Positions 1-9,059 of a DNA stretch of 64,000 nt are shown in pieces; position 1 is the stretch's first letter; each line of letters starts with the position of its first letter. Under the pieces are notes generated by a model. It was given only the letters and a program-made list of their open reading frames with translations, was not told the origin of the DNA and ran no database searches. The DNA comes from Sphingomonas guangdongensis (GTDB lineage Bacteria; Pseudomonadota; Alphaproteobacteria; Sphingomonadales; Sphingomonadaceae): NCBI RefSeq assembly GCF_900199185.1, contig NZ_OBMI01000002.1, forward strand, positions 372,001-436,000, read 5' to 3'. A program made the translations under genes and the position numbers.

Positions 1-152
1 TCGAGCTGGATGACGCCCGGATAGTCGATGTCGCGCGCGTCCGGGATCTCGGTCGGGATCGGCGCGGTCGCCGCCGGTGCCGAGTTGCGGACCTGTGCGG
101 GGAGGGTGGTGGAGGCGAGCAGCAGGGCAGCGAGGCCGAGGGTGCGGATCAA
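1..152 (-). CDS. N-terminus of an exported peptidase-like protein (partial)
   Basis: A minus-strand reading frame runs off the left edge. From a TTG at 152 it reads a short positive n-region, a Leu/Ala-rich core and a 'LPAQ' cleavage-like end, so it looks like a signal peptide. The following segment 'ARDIDYPGVIQL' resembles the start of the mature domain of sphingomonad M61-type glycyl aminopeptidases as I remember them. That family assignment is an inference from only about 50 residues. The TTG start is chosen because it begins the signal peptide; another in-frame TTG lies 18 bases upstream. Confidence 0.5.
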   Translation of the reverse strand, partial: MIRTLGLAALLLASTTLPAQVRNSAPAATAPIPTEIPDARDIDYPGVIQL

Positions 153-276
153 GGGGCAAGCCTTTGGCAAAGAGAGCGAAAGGTCGTTGCTTAGGTGGCG
201 GCGGGCGGAGCGTCCAGTGTGCCCGCGCCACAGCCGGTTCACCGCTTCCTTACCATTGCTTGTCTAGGAAGCCGGC

Positions 277-1560
277 ATGTACCACGACCGCGCGCTGGCC
301 GAGCAGGCCGTCCTCGCCGATCCGCGCCCGGCGTCGGCGGTGAGCGGCGGAGTGGGGATCGCCGGCTTGGCCGGGCTGCTCGCCTGGACTGGGTTATGCA
401 CGTGGCAGGGCATGGATGGGCCCTATGCGGCGCTGTGCAACCTCGTCGCCTGCGCACTGCCGATGGTGCTGTGGTCACTGCTGGTCGACAAGGTGCACCG
501 CCGGCCCTCCACCGGGATCGATTGGACAGCGCCGCGGCCATTCCGCGAGACGATCCACGTGTCGCTGACCAAGCTCGCCGGGCTGTGGCTGACCTGGGGA
601 GCGCTCGCGCTCACCTATGCGCTCGGGCGCTTCTGGTGGGAGGGTAATTATCTCTTTTCGATGTGGTGCCTTCAGCACGCCGCGCCGATCGTCGTGGCGC
701 TGTCGATCCCGTGGGTGCTCTGGAGCGACCGCTACCTGCAGGAGCCGCGCGACGGGGCCTGGGCGTTGGGTGCCTGGGTGCTCCACCTGGACGAAGCGAT
801 TGACGCCGAGGTGATCTTCGCCCATCTGCGCGCCTGGGCGGTGAAGGGCTTCTTCCTCGCCTTCATGCTCGCGATCGTGCCGGCGGGCTTCGGCGAGTTC
901 GTGCGGGCGGACCGCAGCCAACTCCTGGTCGATCCGGTGGCGCTCGCCGGCTGGCTCATCAACCTCATGTTCCTCGTCGACGTCGCCTTCGCGACCGTCG
1001 GCTACATGCTGACGATGCGGGTGCTCGACTCCCATATCCGGAGCGCCAACCCGTTCGCGGCCGCCTGGATGGCGGCGCTGATCTGCTACCCGCCGTTTAT
1101 CCTGATGGGGGAGGGCGGGCCGCTCGACTATCACCCGGGCACCGGCGACTGGACCTCGTGGTTCGCTGGTCACCCCTTGCTGTTGGCCGTGACCGGCGCG
1201 GCACTGGTAATGCTCACTGCGGTCTACGCCTGGGCGACCGTGGCCTTCGGACTGCGCTTCTCCAATCTCACCCACCGCGGCGTGCTGACCCACGGACCCT
1301 ATGCGTGGAGCCGGCACCCGGCGTACCTGTCGAAGAACCTGTTCTGGTGGCTGTCCACCCTGCCGTTTCTGGCGACGACCGGCAGCTGGGCGGACGCGGC
1401 GCGCAACACCGCGCTGATGGGGCTCGTCAGCGGGGTCTATTACTGGCGGGCGCGAACGGAGGAGCGGCACCTGCTGCTCGATCCAACCTACGCCGAATAC
1501 CACGCGTGGATGGGGCGGAACGCGCCGGTGCCGCGCCTGTTCGCGCGCCTGCGCGGCTAG
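277..1560 (+). CDS. Isoprenylcysteine carboxyl methyltransferase-family membrane protein
   Basis: A 427-residue protein with many hydrophobic segments spread over its whole length. The C-terminal part (about residues 330-425) has the layout of the ICMT/phospholipid N-methyltransferase family: 'LTHGPYAWSRHPAYLSKN', then a hydrophobic helix, then 'ARTEERHLLLDPTYAEY'. In the family this region binds S-adenosylmethionine and methylates a lipid or prenyl-cysteine substrate in the membrane. The N-terminal 300 residues are an extra membrane domain, so the substrate cannot be named. The gene faces right and its last bases overlap the convergent DUF2490 gene. Confidence 0.7.
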   Translation: MYHDRALAEQAVLADPRPASAVSGGVGIAGLAGLLAWTGLCTWQGMDGPYAALCNLVACALPMVLWSLLVDKVHRRPSTGIDWTAPRPFRETIHVSLTKLAGLWLTWGALALTYALGRFWWEGNYLFSMWCLQHAAPIVVALSIPWVLWSDRYLQEPRDGAWALGAWVLHLDEAIDAEVIFAHLRAWAVKGFFLAFMLAIVPAGFGEFVRADRSQLLVDPVALAGWLINLMFLVDVAFATVGYMLTMRVLDSHIRSANPFAAAWMAALICYPPFILMGEGGPLDYHPGTGDWTSWFAGHPLLLAVTGAALVMLTAVYAWATVAFGLRFSNLTHRGVLTHGPYAWSRHPAYLSKNLFWWLSTLPFLATTGSWADAARNTALMGLVSGVYYWRARTEERHLLLDPTYAEYHAWMGRNAPVPRLFARLRG

Positions 1561-2282
1561 TCGTCGACCTGCGCGGCCGACCCGCCGGCCATGCTGAGGG
1601 TCAGCTGCACCAGCAGCGCATGCTCCATCTGCGCCGGCACGGCGCTCCGACCAAGGCGGTACTGGTTGAGGTAGCCGACGTCCGCGCTCACGCCGCGCGC
1701 GATCGGCAGCGCCACGCCGACGATGTTGCGCATCCGCTCATACCCGCGGCGCTGCCCCCACCGCGTCGAGTTCGGCAGGATGAAGCTCTCATGGCTGTAG
1801 AACAGCGCTAGCCCCGCGCCGCGGACGGGCAGGTTGTAGCGCAGCAGCGGGCGGATGCGGACGCCGATGCCGGGCTGGTCGTTACGGAATCGCTGGTCGA
1901 CGCGCAACCGCCCGACGGATCGGCCGGCGGTCACCACCACGTGCTGGCGCAGCCGATCCTCGTTGGCGCCGGCCGCGCCATTGTGTCCGCCGACCCGGCG
2001 ATAGCCGATCGCGAGCTCGACACCATCGACGGCGCGGTAGCCGAGGATCGCGCCGACCTCCGTCTGGTAGAGCCCGCCCTGGTGGTCGCTCGCCCGTGCG
2101 ATCTGCTCAACCGTCAGGCGCAGCCGTTCGGTGAGAGGAACGACGGCGTTGAGCTGCCACCAGGCCTGCGCGTCATGCTGGGTCTGTGCGGCGGCAGGCG
2201 TGGCGGCGAGCAGCGTGGCCGCGGCCACCAGCCGCGTCAGAAGCTGAACTCGTCGTAGACCCGCGACAGGTCGCCATTCCAC
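1557..2282 (-). CDS. DUF2490-family exported protein
   Basis: About 241 residues with an N-terminal signal peptide (arginines, then 'LVAAATLLAATPAAAQ'). The mature part has the alternating hydrophobic/charged strands of an outer-membrane barrel, as in DUF2490: 'WWQLNAVVPLTERLRLTVEQ' near the start and 'NQYRLGR' near the end. Its function is unknown in the family. The ATG at 2282 overlaps the 3' end of gshA by 46 bases. A GTG at 2228 would avoid the overlap but leaves a signal peptide with no positive n-region, so the start is uncertain. It is probably co-transcribed with gshA. Confidence 0.65.
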   Translation of the reverse strand: MEWRPVAGLRRVQLLTRLVAAATLLAATPAAAQTQHDAQAWWQLNAVVPLTERLRLTVEQIARASDHQGGLYQTEVGAILGYRAVDGVELAIGYRRVGGHNGAAGANEDRLRQHVVVTAGRSVGRLRVDQRFRNDQPGIGVRIRPLLRYNLPVRGAGLALFYSHESFILPNSTRWGQRRGYERMRNIVGVALPIARGVSADVGYLNQYRLGRSAVPAQMEHALLVQLTLSMAGGSAAQVDD

Positions 2283-3610
2283 GCGCCGTGGTAGCGCTCA
2301 AGCAGCAGCTGCGCGGGCACCTTGCCGCTGCGCACGATCTCCCGCAGCGGCTGGAGGAAGCCGGCCTCGTTGTCGCCAGCGCCGTTGAGGCGCGCGCGGG
2401 CGGTCAGCCCGGCGGTGGCGATGTCGAGCAGCGCCGGCGCAATGTCGCGCAGGGTGCGGCCACCCGGCACCGGTGCGTCGAGGGCCGAGCGAGGCACCGC
2501 GTTCCGCAAGCTCTCACGCTCGTCCATAGTCCAGTGCTTGACCAGGTCCCAGGCCGCGTCGAGCGCACCCTGGTCGTAGAGCAGCCCGACCCACAGCGCA
2601 GGCAGCGCGCAGATGCTGTCCCAGGGGCCCCCGTCGGCGCCCCGCATCTCCAGGAAGGTCTTAAGCCGTACCTCGGGAAAGGCGGTCGACAGGTGGTCGT
2701 TCCAGTCGTCCAGCGTCGGCCGCTCGCCCGGCAGCACTGGGAGCTCACCGCGCAGGAAGTCGCGAAAGTTGAGGCCCGCCGCGTCGATGTAGCGGCCGTC
2801 GCGATAGACGAAATACATCGGCACATCGAGCGCGTAGTCGGCGTAGCGTTCGTAGCCGAAGCCGTCCTCAAACACGAAGGGGAGCATTCCGGTGCGGTGC
2901 GGATCGGTGTCCGACCAGATGTTGCTGCGGAACGAGAGAAAGCCGTTCGGCTTGCCTTCGGTGAACGGCGAGTTGGCGAACAGCGCGGTCGCGAGCGGCT
3001 GCAGCGCCAGGCTCACGCGGAACTTCTGCGCCATGTCGGCTTCGGATGCGTAATCCAGGTTCGTCTGGATCGTGCAGGTCCTGAGCATCATGTCGAGCCC
3101 GAGGCTGCCCACCCGCGGCATGTGGCGCAGCATGATCTCATAGCGACCCTTGGGCATCCGCGGCAGCTCGTCGCGGCGCTTGTCCGGCCACATGCCGAGG
3201 CCGAGGAAGCCGAGGCCGAGCTCCGCGCCGACCTCCTTCACTTGCGCGAGATGGCGGCCGGTCTCCGCGCAGGTCTGATGGAGGTTGTCGAGTGGGGCGC
3301 CCGACAGCTCGAACTGGCCGGCGGGCTCCAGGCTGATCGATCCGTCGGCGCCGCTAAGCGCAATGACGTGATCGCCCTCCATCACCGGCTTCCAGCCGAA
3401 CCGCTCCAGCGCCCCGAGCAGGTCGCGGATGCCGCCCGGCTCGTCGTAGCTGGGGGCATGGTGGTCGCCGGTCGCGTAGACGAACTTCTCGTGCTCCGTC
3501 CCGATCCGCCAGCGCTCGCGCGGCTTCTCGCCCCGCGCAAAGCTGGCGATCAGCTGGTCGCGCGACTCGATAACGGGCGCGCGGCTGTCGGTGGCGGTCT
3601 TGGTCGTCAT
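2237..3610 (-). CDS. gshA: Glutamate-cysteine ligase (plant/alphaproteobacterial type)
   Basis: A 457-residue cytoplasmic enzyme of the GCS2/EgtA class, which joins glutamate and cysteine in an ATP-dependent step, the first of glutathione synthesis. The N-terminal motif 'RIGTEHEKFVY' (about residues 38-48) is the glutamate/ATP-binding signature of this class. 'SLEPAGQFELSG', 'GLGMWPD' and 'TCTIQTNLDY' are further hallmark segments. The length matches family members. It is followed at once by the DUF2490 gene on the same strand. The ATG at 3610 fits the family N-terminus. Confidence 0.92.
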   Translation of the reverse strand: MTTKTATDSRAPVIESRDQLIASFARGEKPRERWRIGTEHEKFVYATGDHHAPSYDEPGGIRDLLGALERFGWKPVMEGDHVIALSGADGSISLEPAGQFELSGAPLDNLHQTCAETGRHLAQVKEVGAELGLGFLGLGMWPDKRRDELPRMPKGRYEIMLRHMPRVGSLGLDMMLRTCTIQTNLDYASEADMAQKFRVSLALQPLATALFANSPFTEGKPNGFLSFRSNIWSDTDPHRTGMLPFVFEDGFGYERYADYALDVPMYFVYRDGRYIDAAGLNFRDFLRGELPVLPGERPTLDDWNDHLSTAFPEVRLKTFLEMRGADGGPWDSICALPALWVGLLYDQGALDAAWDLVKHWTMDERESLRNAVPRSALDAPVPGGRTLRDIAPALLDIATAGLTARARLNGAGDNEAGFLQPLREIVRSGKVPAQLLLERYHGAWNGDLSRVYDEFSF

Positions 3611-3708
3611 GGCAGCGCCCGTACGCGCGGGCGCCCGGGCGCGCTAGTGGGTCAGCAACCGTTCAGTGTCGCAGGCCGACGCTTCGCAGACGAACAGGGA
3701 GACACGCG

Positions 3709-4083
3709 ATGTTGCGAGCGGCGGTTATGCTGGTGGTCGGTTCGGCGGTGACGTTTCCCGCGACCGCGCAGCTCGCCCGGCACGGCCCGCCCGCCCCGCG
3801 CGCGCCTGCGCCGGTGGTGATCAGGAGCGAGCGGCTGCCTGAGCCCGGCCCGTGGCGCGACGAGGCCGACGTGCGGCGTCAGATCGAGCGCGGCCGTGAC
3901 GAGGGCACGCTGACCAGGCGAGAAGGGCGGCGCTACCGGCGCGAGGCGAACCAGGTCGGCACGCTCGCCGAGCGCTTCGGCCGCGACGGCCTGTCGGATG
4001 CGGAGGCGGCGGAGCTGCGGTCCCGGTCGGCGGTGCTGCGGGAGCACGTCAACCTCAACCGGCTGCGCTCCAAGCGGCCCTGA
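3709..4083 (+). CDS. Small exported basic protein of unknown function
   Basis: A 124-residue protein with an apparent signal peptide ('MLRAAVMLVVGSAVTFPATAQ'-like start, cleavage near residue 21), a Pro-rich linker, and a charged helical C-terminal half rich in Arg and Glu. I recognise no named family. Strong third-position GC bias and an uninterrupted frame support coding. It lies alone on the plus strand between gshA and the STAS-like gene, so context gives no function. Confidence 0.6.
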   Translation: MLRAAVMLVVGSAVTFPATAQLARHGPPAPRAPAPVVIRSERLPEPGPWRDEADVRRQIERGRDEGTLTRREGRRYRREANQVGTLAERFGRDGLSDAEAAELRSRSAVLREHVNLNRLRSKRP

Positions 4084-4085
4084 GC

Positions 4086-4457
4086 TTAGGCGGCGAGCGG
4101 CTCCTCGCCCTTCAGCACCCAGGCGCGCGCCTCCGCCAGCGTCGACACGACGCGGGCATAGGGCTGCTGAAACAGGCGGCGTATCTGCATCCTCGCCAGC
4201 GAGGAAGCGGTGACCACGGCGATCGCGGCGGCTCGGGGCGCGGCGGCCATGTGCTCGCGCATGCGGTCGATCACCGCCTGCGTCTGGATCGGGCAGTCGA
4301 TCACGTCCACGATCAGACGGTAGTCGGCGGTCAGCCGGTGCGCCGCCATCGTGCGGCCGAGCTCGGCCATGTAGCGGTCGACCTCCTCTACGCTCATCAG
4401 CCCGCCGAGGCGCACCACCACCAGGCGGTCGGCATCGGCGATCGAGATATCGTACAT
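4086..4457 (-). CDS. STAS/SpoIIAA-like domain protein
   Basis: About 123 residues from the ATG at 4457 ('MYDISIADADRLVVVRLGG'). It has the alternating beta-alpha pattern of SpoIIAA-like/STAS proteins: a first strand pair, 'RLIVDVIDCPIQTQ' in the middle, 'AIAVVTASSLARMQIRRLF' later and a last helix. Such proteins usually bind partners or ligands rather than catalyse. An ATG at 4478 would add seven residues that look unlike a family start. It faces away from 3709-4083 and lies just upstream of rsmE on the same strand with a gap, so it could have its own promoter. Confidence 0.55.
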   Translation of the reverse strand: MYDISIADADRLVVVRLGGLMSVEEVDRYMAELGRTMAAHRLTADYRLIVDVIDCPIQTQAVIDRMREHMAAAPRAAAIAVVTASSLARMQIRRLFQQPYARVVSTLAEARAWVLKGEEPLAA

Positions 4458-4494
4458 ACGGCGCTCCCCTTCGCCCACCTTACGTCAGTGCTGG

Positions 4495-5253
4495 TTAAGC
4501 CCCGGTTGACGCCCAGTCGCCCGCCGCGGCCATCCACAGGCTGACGGCAGCCGCCGCAGCGGTGTCGGCGCGCAGGATGCGGGGTCCGAGCGAGATGCCA
4601 TGTGCGGCAGGGATAGCGCGGATGGCGTCGCGCTCCTCCGCGTCGAACCCGCCCTCCGGCCCGATCAGGATCGCGGCCGGGCCAGCGTGCGCGCGCATGG
4701 TGTCGAGTGCCGCCGGGCCGCCGGTCTCGTCCGCGAAGAACAGTTGCCGGTCCGCCGGCCAGTCGCGGCGCAGCGCGGGCAGCTTGCGCAAGGGATCGAG
4801 CGCGGGAACGGCCGTGCGCCCGCACTGCTCCGCCGCCTCGATCATGTGGGCGCGAAGGCGATCAAGGTTGACCCGGTCGACGACCGTACGCCGGGTCTCC
4901 ACCAGCACCAGGCGGGCGACGCCGAGTTCGCACGCCTTCTCCGCCAGCCAGTCGATCCGCCCCTTTTTCAGCGGAGCGGCCACCAGCCACAGGTCCGGTA
5001 CCTGCTCCGGGGCGCGCAGCTGCTCGGTGACGGCGAGCGTCAGGTCGCGCTTGCCGACCTGCTCGGCGACTGCCAGCCACTCGCCCGAGGCGCCATCGAA
5101 CAGCTTGACCGGATCGCCCGCCTTCACCCGCATGACGCTGAGGAGATAGTGCGCCTGCCCGCCATCGATCCGCACCGCCGCACCCGCGCCGAGCGGCGTC
5201 TCGACGAACAGGCGCGGGGTCGACTGCGGGGGCCAGGCCGGGGTCGCCACCAT
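4495..5253 (-). CDS. rsmE: 16S rRNA (uracil1498-N3)-methyltransferase
   Basis: A 252-residue SPOUT-class RNA methyltransferase that modifies U1498 of 16S rRNA with S-adenosylmethionine. An N-terminal PUA-like domain starts 'RLFVE' and includes 'HYLLSVMRVKAGD'. The SPOUT domain carries 'KACELGV' and the hallmark knot loop 'ILIGPEGGFDAEE', then 'SLGPRILRADTAAAAA'. The ATG at 5253 overlaps the stop of the upstream DUF2147 gene as ATGA, which supports this start and translational coupling. The frame is open farther upstream, but that part lies inside the DUF2147 gene. Confidence 0.92.
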   Translation of the reverse strand: MVATPAWPPQSTPRLFVETPLGAGAAVRIDGGQAHYLLSVMRVKAGDPVKLFDGASGEWLAVAEQVGKRDLTLAVTEQLRAPEQVPDLWLVAAPLKKGRIDWLAEKACELGVARLVLVETRRTVVDRVNLDRLRAHMIEAAEQCGRTAVPALDPLRKLPALRRDWPADRQLFFADETGGPAALDTMRAHAGPAAILIGPEGGFDAEERDAIRAIPAAHGISLGPRILRADTAAAAAVSLWMAAAGDWASTGA

Positions 5254-5660
5254 CACTTCTTGAGCCTGGTCCACACCTGCTGCCGGCACCCGAACGAGCC
5301 GAGCAGGCAGCCCTCGCCGACCAGCCGGTCCGGGCCATCGAGATCGAGCGTGCCGCTGAAGGTCCGGGCGAGGTCGGGGACGTAGACCTGTCCGTACCAC
5401 AGGCCATCGTCCTCGCGAACGAAGTCGCGGAACAACTGCTCGCCGACCAGCGCGCCGCCGCGCGCGGCAACGTCGGCCTTCGCCTTGGCGTTTGCCCAGA
5501 TCACCGTGCCGCACAGCGTCGCGCGCGCGCGCGGACATGGCGCGACCCGCACGTGGACGCTGTTCGCCGCGTTGCGCCACGTGCCGTTCGGTGACGGCGC
5601 GGCTGCGGGAGCAGGCGCGGCGGCGCCCGTCGCGATCAGAAGAGCGAGCAGCAGTTTCAT
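5253..5660 (-). CDS. DUF2147-family exported protein
   Basis: About 135 residues from the ATG at 5660, with a clear signal peptide ('MKLLLALLIATGAAAPAPAAA'-like). The mature part has DUF2147 features: 'GTWRNAANSVHVRVAPC' near the start, 'LCGTVIWANAKAKAD' in the middle and a C-terminal 'GCLLGSFGCRQQVWTRL'. Family members are small periplasmic beta-rich proteins of unknown role. It overlaps rsmE by four bases, so the two form one transcription unit. An upstream in-frame ATG at 5714 would give an unlikely N-terminus before the signal peptide. Confidence 0.75.
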   Translation of the reverse strand: MKLLLALLIATGAAAPAPAAAPSPNGTWRNAANSVHVRVAPCPRARATLCGTVIWANAKAKADVAARGGALVGEQLFRDFVREDDGLWYGQVYVPDLARTFSGTLDLDGPDRLVGEGCLLGSFGCRQQVWTRLKK

Positions 5661-5879
5661 GGTCGAACTCCTTAGCAGCATGTGACCGTCGGCAGCGCAG
5701 GCCGGATTAGCCATCGCATCTGCCGCCGCGCGTGTCGCGGCCGTTCAACGCGCTGCTGCCCGGATCGGGGCAGCGCTTTGGCAATCCGCCGCTGAGCAGC
5801 GGCTGAACAGGCTCGGGCGAGGACAGCGTCGGCGCCATGCCATTCCGCTTGGCGCACCGATCTGCCACTAGGCGGCGCG

Positions 5880-6788
5880 ATGACCGACACTATCGTCCCC
5901 GACAGCGAGCACCGCGGGCTCGTCGGCCGCCTACCGGCGCGGCTGCGCGCGTTCGCGCTGCTGGCGCGGTTTGATCGGCCGATCGGGTGGTGGCTGCTAT
6001 TCTGGCCGGGCGCGTGGGCGGTGGCGCTGGCGGGCGGCGCAGTGGCGCGCTGGGAGCTGATCTGGTGGCTGCTGCTCGGCAGCATCGCCATGCGCGGGGC
6101 GGGATGCGTCTACAACGACATTGTCGATCGTGATCTCGATCGGCAGGTGGCGCGCACCGCGACGCGGCCGGTGGCGAGCGGGGCGGTGTCGGTGCGGGCG
6201 GCGTGGGTGTGGCTCGTCGCCTTGTCGCTGGTCGGGTTCGTCGTGCTGCTGCAGCTGCACCTGCCGGCGGCGCTGGTTGCGATCGGCAGCCTCCTGCCCG
6301 TCGCCGCCTACCCCTTCATGAAGCGGATCACCTGGTGGCCGCAGGCGTGGCTCGGCATCGTGTTCAGCTGGGCGGCGCTGGTGGGCTGGGTGGAGGTCGC
6401 GGGCCGGCTGACCTGGCCGGGTGCGCTGCTGTACGCCGGCAGCATCGCCTGGGTCATTGGCTACGACACGATCTACGCGCTTCAGGATATCGAGGACGAT
6501 GTGCTGGTCGGGGTGCGATCGTCGGCACGGGCACTCGGGCCGCGGGTGCGCGGCGGCGTTGCCGTCTTCTACCTTCTCGCGCTGCTGTTCTGGTCGGGCG
6601 CGGTGTGGCTCGTCCGGCCGGACCCGCTCGCGCTCGTCGCGCTGCTGCCGGTCGGCGGGCACTTCTTGTGGCAGGTGGCGACGCTGCGCACGGCGGACGG
6701 CGCGGGCGCGCTGGCCCGCTTCCGCTCCAACCGGAATGCGGGTGCGCTGATGTTCCTCGGCTGCGTGGTGGTCGGCACGACGCTTTGA
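5880..6788 (+). CDS. ubiA: 4-hydroxybenzoate polyprenyltransferase
   Basis: A 302-residue multi-spanning membrane enzyme that attaches the polyprenyl tail to 4-hydroxybenzoate in ubiquinone synthesis. The first aspartate motif is 'NDIVDRDLDRQVARTATRP' (about residues 79-97), where NDxxDxxxD binds the Mg-diphosphate of the prenyl donor. The second is 'YDTIYALQDIEDD' (about 197-209). Hydrophobic helices lie between and after them. Length and motif spacing match UbiA. It reads toward pmbA, 34 bases downstream, which may be co-transcribed. Confidence 0.93.
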   Translation: MTDTIVPDSEHRGLVGRLPARLRAFALLARFDRPIGWWLLFWPGAWAVALAGGAVARWELIWWLLLGSIAMRGAGCVYNDIVDRDLDRQVARTATRPVASGAVSVRAAWVWLVALSLVGFVVLLQLHLPAALVAIGSLLPVAAYPFMKRITWWPQAWLGIVFSWAALVGWVEVAGRLTWPGALLYAGSIAWVIGYDTIYALQDIEDDVLVGVRSSARALGPRVRGGVAVFYLLALLFWSGAVWLVRPDPLALVALLPVGGHFLWQVATLRTADGAGALARFRSNRNAGALMFLGCVVVGTTL

Positions 6789-6822
6789 CGAGAGGGACAG
6801 GCGTCCCTACCTGCGTTGCGCG

Positions 6823-8169
6823 ATGCTCTCCCCGACCGAAGCCACCGACGCGGCGCTCGCCGCGATCACCGCTGCCCGCGCGAGCGGCGCCGACGCCGCC
6901 GATGCCGTGTTCGTCGCCGACGCAGCCGACACCGTCACCGTCCGGATGGGCGCGCTGGAGGATGTCGGCCGCTCGGAGAGTGCGGAGCTGGGCCTGCGCG
7001 TCTTCGTCGGGCAGCGCTCCGCCTCGGTCGCGACCTCCGACCTCTCGGCAGATGCGATCGCCGCGTTGGTCGAGCGTGCGGTGGCGATGGCGCGGCTGGC
7101 GCCGGAGGATCGCTGGGCGGGGCTCGCCCCGGCCGAGCGGCTGCTCAAGGGGCCGATACCCGATCTCGGCCTAGACGACGGCGGCGACGCCACACCCGAG
7201 GCGCTGAAGGCCCGCGCGTTGGCGGTCGAGAAGGCAGCGCGCGGCGTACCCGGCGTGACGCTCTCGGACGGGGCGTCCGCGTCGGCCTCGCGCGTCACCA
7301 TAGCGCTCGCGACCAGCCACGGCTTCGCCGGCGGCTACTCGCGCAGCAGCTACGGCGCGTCGGCGAGCGTGCTGGCCGGGGATGCCGCGGGCGCGATGCA
7401 GCGCGACTATGCAAGCCACAGCGTGCGCCATCAGAACCGGCTCGACCCGCCCGACGCGATCGGGCGGCTCGCGGGCGAGCGGGCTGCGGCGCGGGTCAAT
7501 CCCGGGCGGATCGACAGCGGCACGATGCCGGTCGTGTTCGATCGCCGCGTGGCGTCGTCGCTGGTCGGGGCGCTGGTGGGCGCGATCGGCGGTGCGGCGA
7601 TCGCCAGGCGCACCAGCTTCCTGCTCGACGCCCTGGGAAGCCAGATCCTGCCCAAGGGGGTCGCGATCCACGACGACCCGCACCGTCCCGGCGGCTTGCG
7701 CTCCAAGCCGTTCGACGGCGAAGGGCTGCCGATGTCGCCGACCGCGATCGTCGCCGATGGGGTGCTTCAGACCTGGCTGCTCGACAGTGCGGCGGCGCGG
7801 CAGCTCGGGCTGGAGCCGACCGGCCATGCCGCGCGCGGCATCGGAGCGCCGGGGGTGTCGGCGACCAACCTGTACATGGCCGCGGGCGCGACCTCCCGCG
7901 CGGCGCTGATCGGGGAGGTGGACCGCGGCGTGCTGGTGACCGAGCTGATCGGGCACGGCGTGAACGGCGTCACCGGCGACTACAGCCTGGGGGCCGCCGG
8001 CTTCCTGATCGAGCGGGGCGAAGTGACGCTCCCGGTCGCCGAGTTCACGATCGCGGGCAATCTGAAGCGCATGTACGCGAGCCTGACGCCGGCTAACGAC
8101 CTGGAGTTCCGGGCCGGCACCAACGCGCCGACGGTGCGGATCGACGGCATGACGGTTGCGGGTGGCTGA
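6823..8169 (+). CDS. pmbA: TldD/PmbA-family metallopeptidase subunit
   Basis: A 448-residue protein of the TldD/TldE(PmbA) family. TldE pairs with the zinc protease TldD and takes part in maturation of small peptides and in degradation of antitoxins and similar substrates. Family segments include 'GLRVFVGQRSASVATSDLS' near residue 60, 'MPVVFDRRVASSL', 'GLRSKPFDGEGLPMSPTAIV' and the C-terminal 'NGVTGDYSLGAAGFLIE' and 'NDLEF'. The TldD zinc motif HExxxH is not visible, which fits the PmbA/TldE partner. Its stop overlaps the start of the next gene. Confidence 0.9.
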   Translation: MLSPTEATDAALAAITAARASGADAADAVFVADAADTVTVRMGALEDVGRSESAELGLRVFVGQRSASVATSDLSADAIAALVERAVAMARLAPEDRWAGLAPAERLLKGPIPDLGLDDGGDATPEALKARALAVEKAARGVPGVTLSDGASASASRVTIALATSHGFAGGYSRSSYGASASVLAGDAAGAMQRDYASHSVRHQNRLDPPDAIGRLAGERAAARVNPGRIDSGTMPVVFDRRVASSLVGALVGAIGGAAIARRTSFLLDALGSQILPKGVAIHDDPHRPGGLRSKPFDGEGLPMSPTAIVADGVLQTWLLDSAAARQLGLEPTGHAARGIGAPGVSATNLYMAAGATSRAALIGEVDRGVLVTELIGHGVNGVTGDYSLGAAGFLIERGEVTLPVAEFTIAGNLKRMYASLTPANDLEFRAGTNAPTVRIDGMTVAGG

Positions 8170-8923
8170 GCTCGGCGACGCCCTCATCGACCTGGCGGCG
8201 GAGGCGGGCGCGCTGGCTCTCGCGCGGTTCCGCACCGACTTTGACGCGTGGGAAAAGTCGCCCGGCAACCCGGTGAGCGAGGTCGACCTGGCGGTCGACG
8301 CCTTTCTGCGCGAGCGTTTGTCCGCGTTGCTGCCCGAGGCCGGGTGGCTGTCGGAGGAGACCGCCGACAGCCCCGACCGGCTAGGGCGGCGGCATGTCTG
8401 GGTTGTCGACCCGATCGACGGTACGCGCGACTATGTGCGCGGGCGGCGCGGCTGGGCGGTGTCGGTCGCGCTGGTGGAGGACGGGCGACCGGTGCTCGGC
8501 GTGCTCGATGCGCCGGCCAGGGGCGAGCGCTGGTTCGCGGCGGCGGGCAAGGGAGCGGTGCTGAATGGCGCTCCGATCCAGGTCGCGCCGCGCGAGGTGC
8601 TGAGCGGATCGCGGGTGCCGAGCGACGCCCTGCCCAAGGCCGATCGCGACCTGGTGACCGTCGCCAAGCCGAACTCGATCGCGCTCCGCATCGCGATGGT
8701 GGCGGCGGGGGACGCAGACCTGGTCGCAACCACGCGCTGGGGCAATGAATGGGATATCGCCGCGGTCACACTGATCGCGTCGGAAGCGGGGGCGAGCGTG
8801 ACGGACGCGCACGGCGCCCCGCTCGCCTTCAACCAGCGCGAGCCGCGCGCCTGGGGCGTGCTGGCCTGCGCGCCGGGGATCCACGCGGCGGCGGTGGCGC
8901 GGCTAGCGGGGCGGGGGCGTTGA
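8162..8923 (+). CDS. Inositol monophosphatase-family phosphatase (CysQ-like)
   Basis: About 253 residues. Family metal-binding motifs are visible: 'WLSEE' (first Glu), 'WVVDPIDGTRDYVRG' (the DPIDGT signature, about residues 80-94) and a C-terminal 'NEWDIAAVTLIASEAGA' (WDxAA). These enzymes hydrolyse phosphate monoesters such as 3'-phosphoadenosine 5'-phosphate, inositol phosphate or histidinol phosphate; the sequence alone does not choose between them. The GTG at 8162 overlaps the end of pmbA by eight bases. A TTG at 8156 is possible but less likely. Confidence 0.85.
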   Translation: MAELGDALIDLAAEAGALALARFRTDFDAWEKSPGNPVSEVDLAVDAFLRERLSALLPEAGWLSEETADSPDRLGRRHVWVVDPIDGTRDYVRGRRGWAVSVALVEDGRPVLGVLDAPARGERWFAAAGKGAVLNGAPIQVAPREVLSGSRVPSDALPKADRDLVTVAKPNSIALRIAMVAAGDADLVATTRWGNEWDIAAVTLIASEAGASVTDAHGAPLAFNQREPRAWGVLACAPGIHAAAVARLAGRGR

Positions 8924-8930
8924 GACCACT

Positions 8931-9050
8931 CCGTTCGTCCTGAGTAGCCGCTGAGCTTGTCGAAGCGGCGTATCGAAGGACAAGGGCCGCACCGAAACGG
9001 CGCTTCGATACGCGCCTTCGCCGAGCTCAGTCGCTACTCAGCACGAACGG
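8931..9050. repeat. REP-like long inverted repeat
   Basis: Two arms of about 50 bases are near-perfect reverse complements. The left arm begins CCGTTCGTCCTGAGTAG and the right arm ends CTACTCAGCACGAACGG. It lies between the convergent phosphatase gene and xpaC-like gene. It can form a long cruciform or RNA hairpin and probably acts as a bidirectional terminator or REP/BIME element. Confidence 0.8.
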
Positions 9051-9059
9051 AATTGTGGA

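Noticed and set aside
475..1503. Long open frames opposite or inside high-GC host genes (for example 475-1503, 5997-6662, 11165-12067, 15054-16298, 41644-42861)
   Set aside because: They lie fully antisense to genes with clear families, and their composition (Arg/Pro/His-rich, few aromatic cores) is that of shadow frames in GC-rich DNA.
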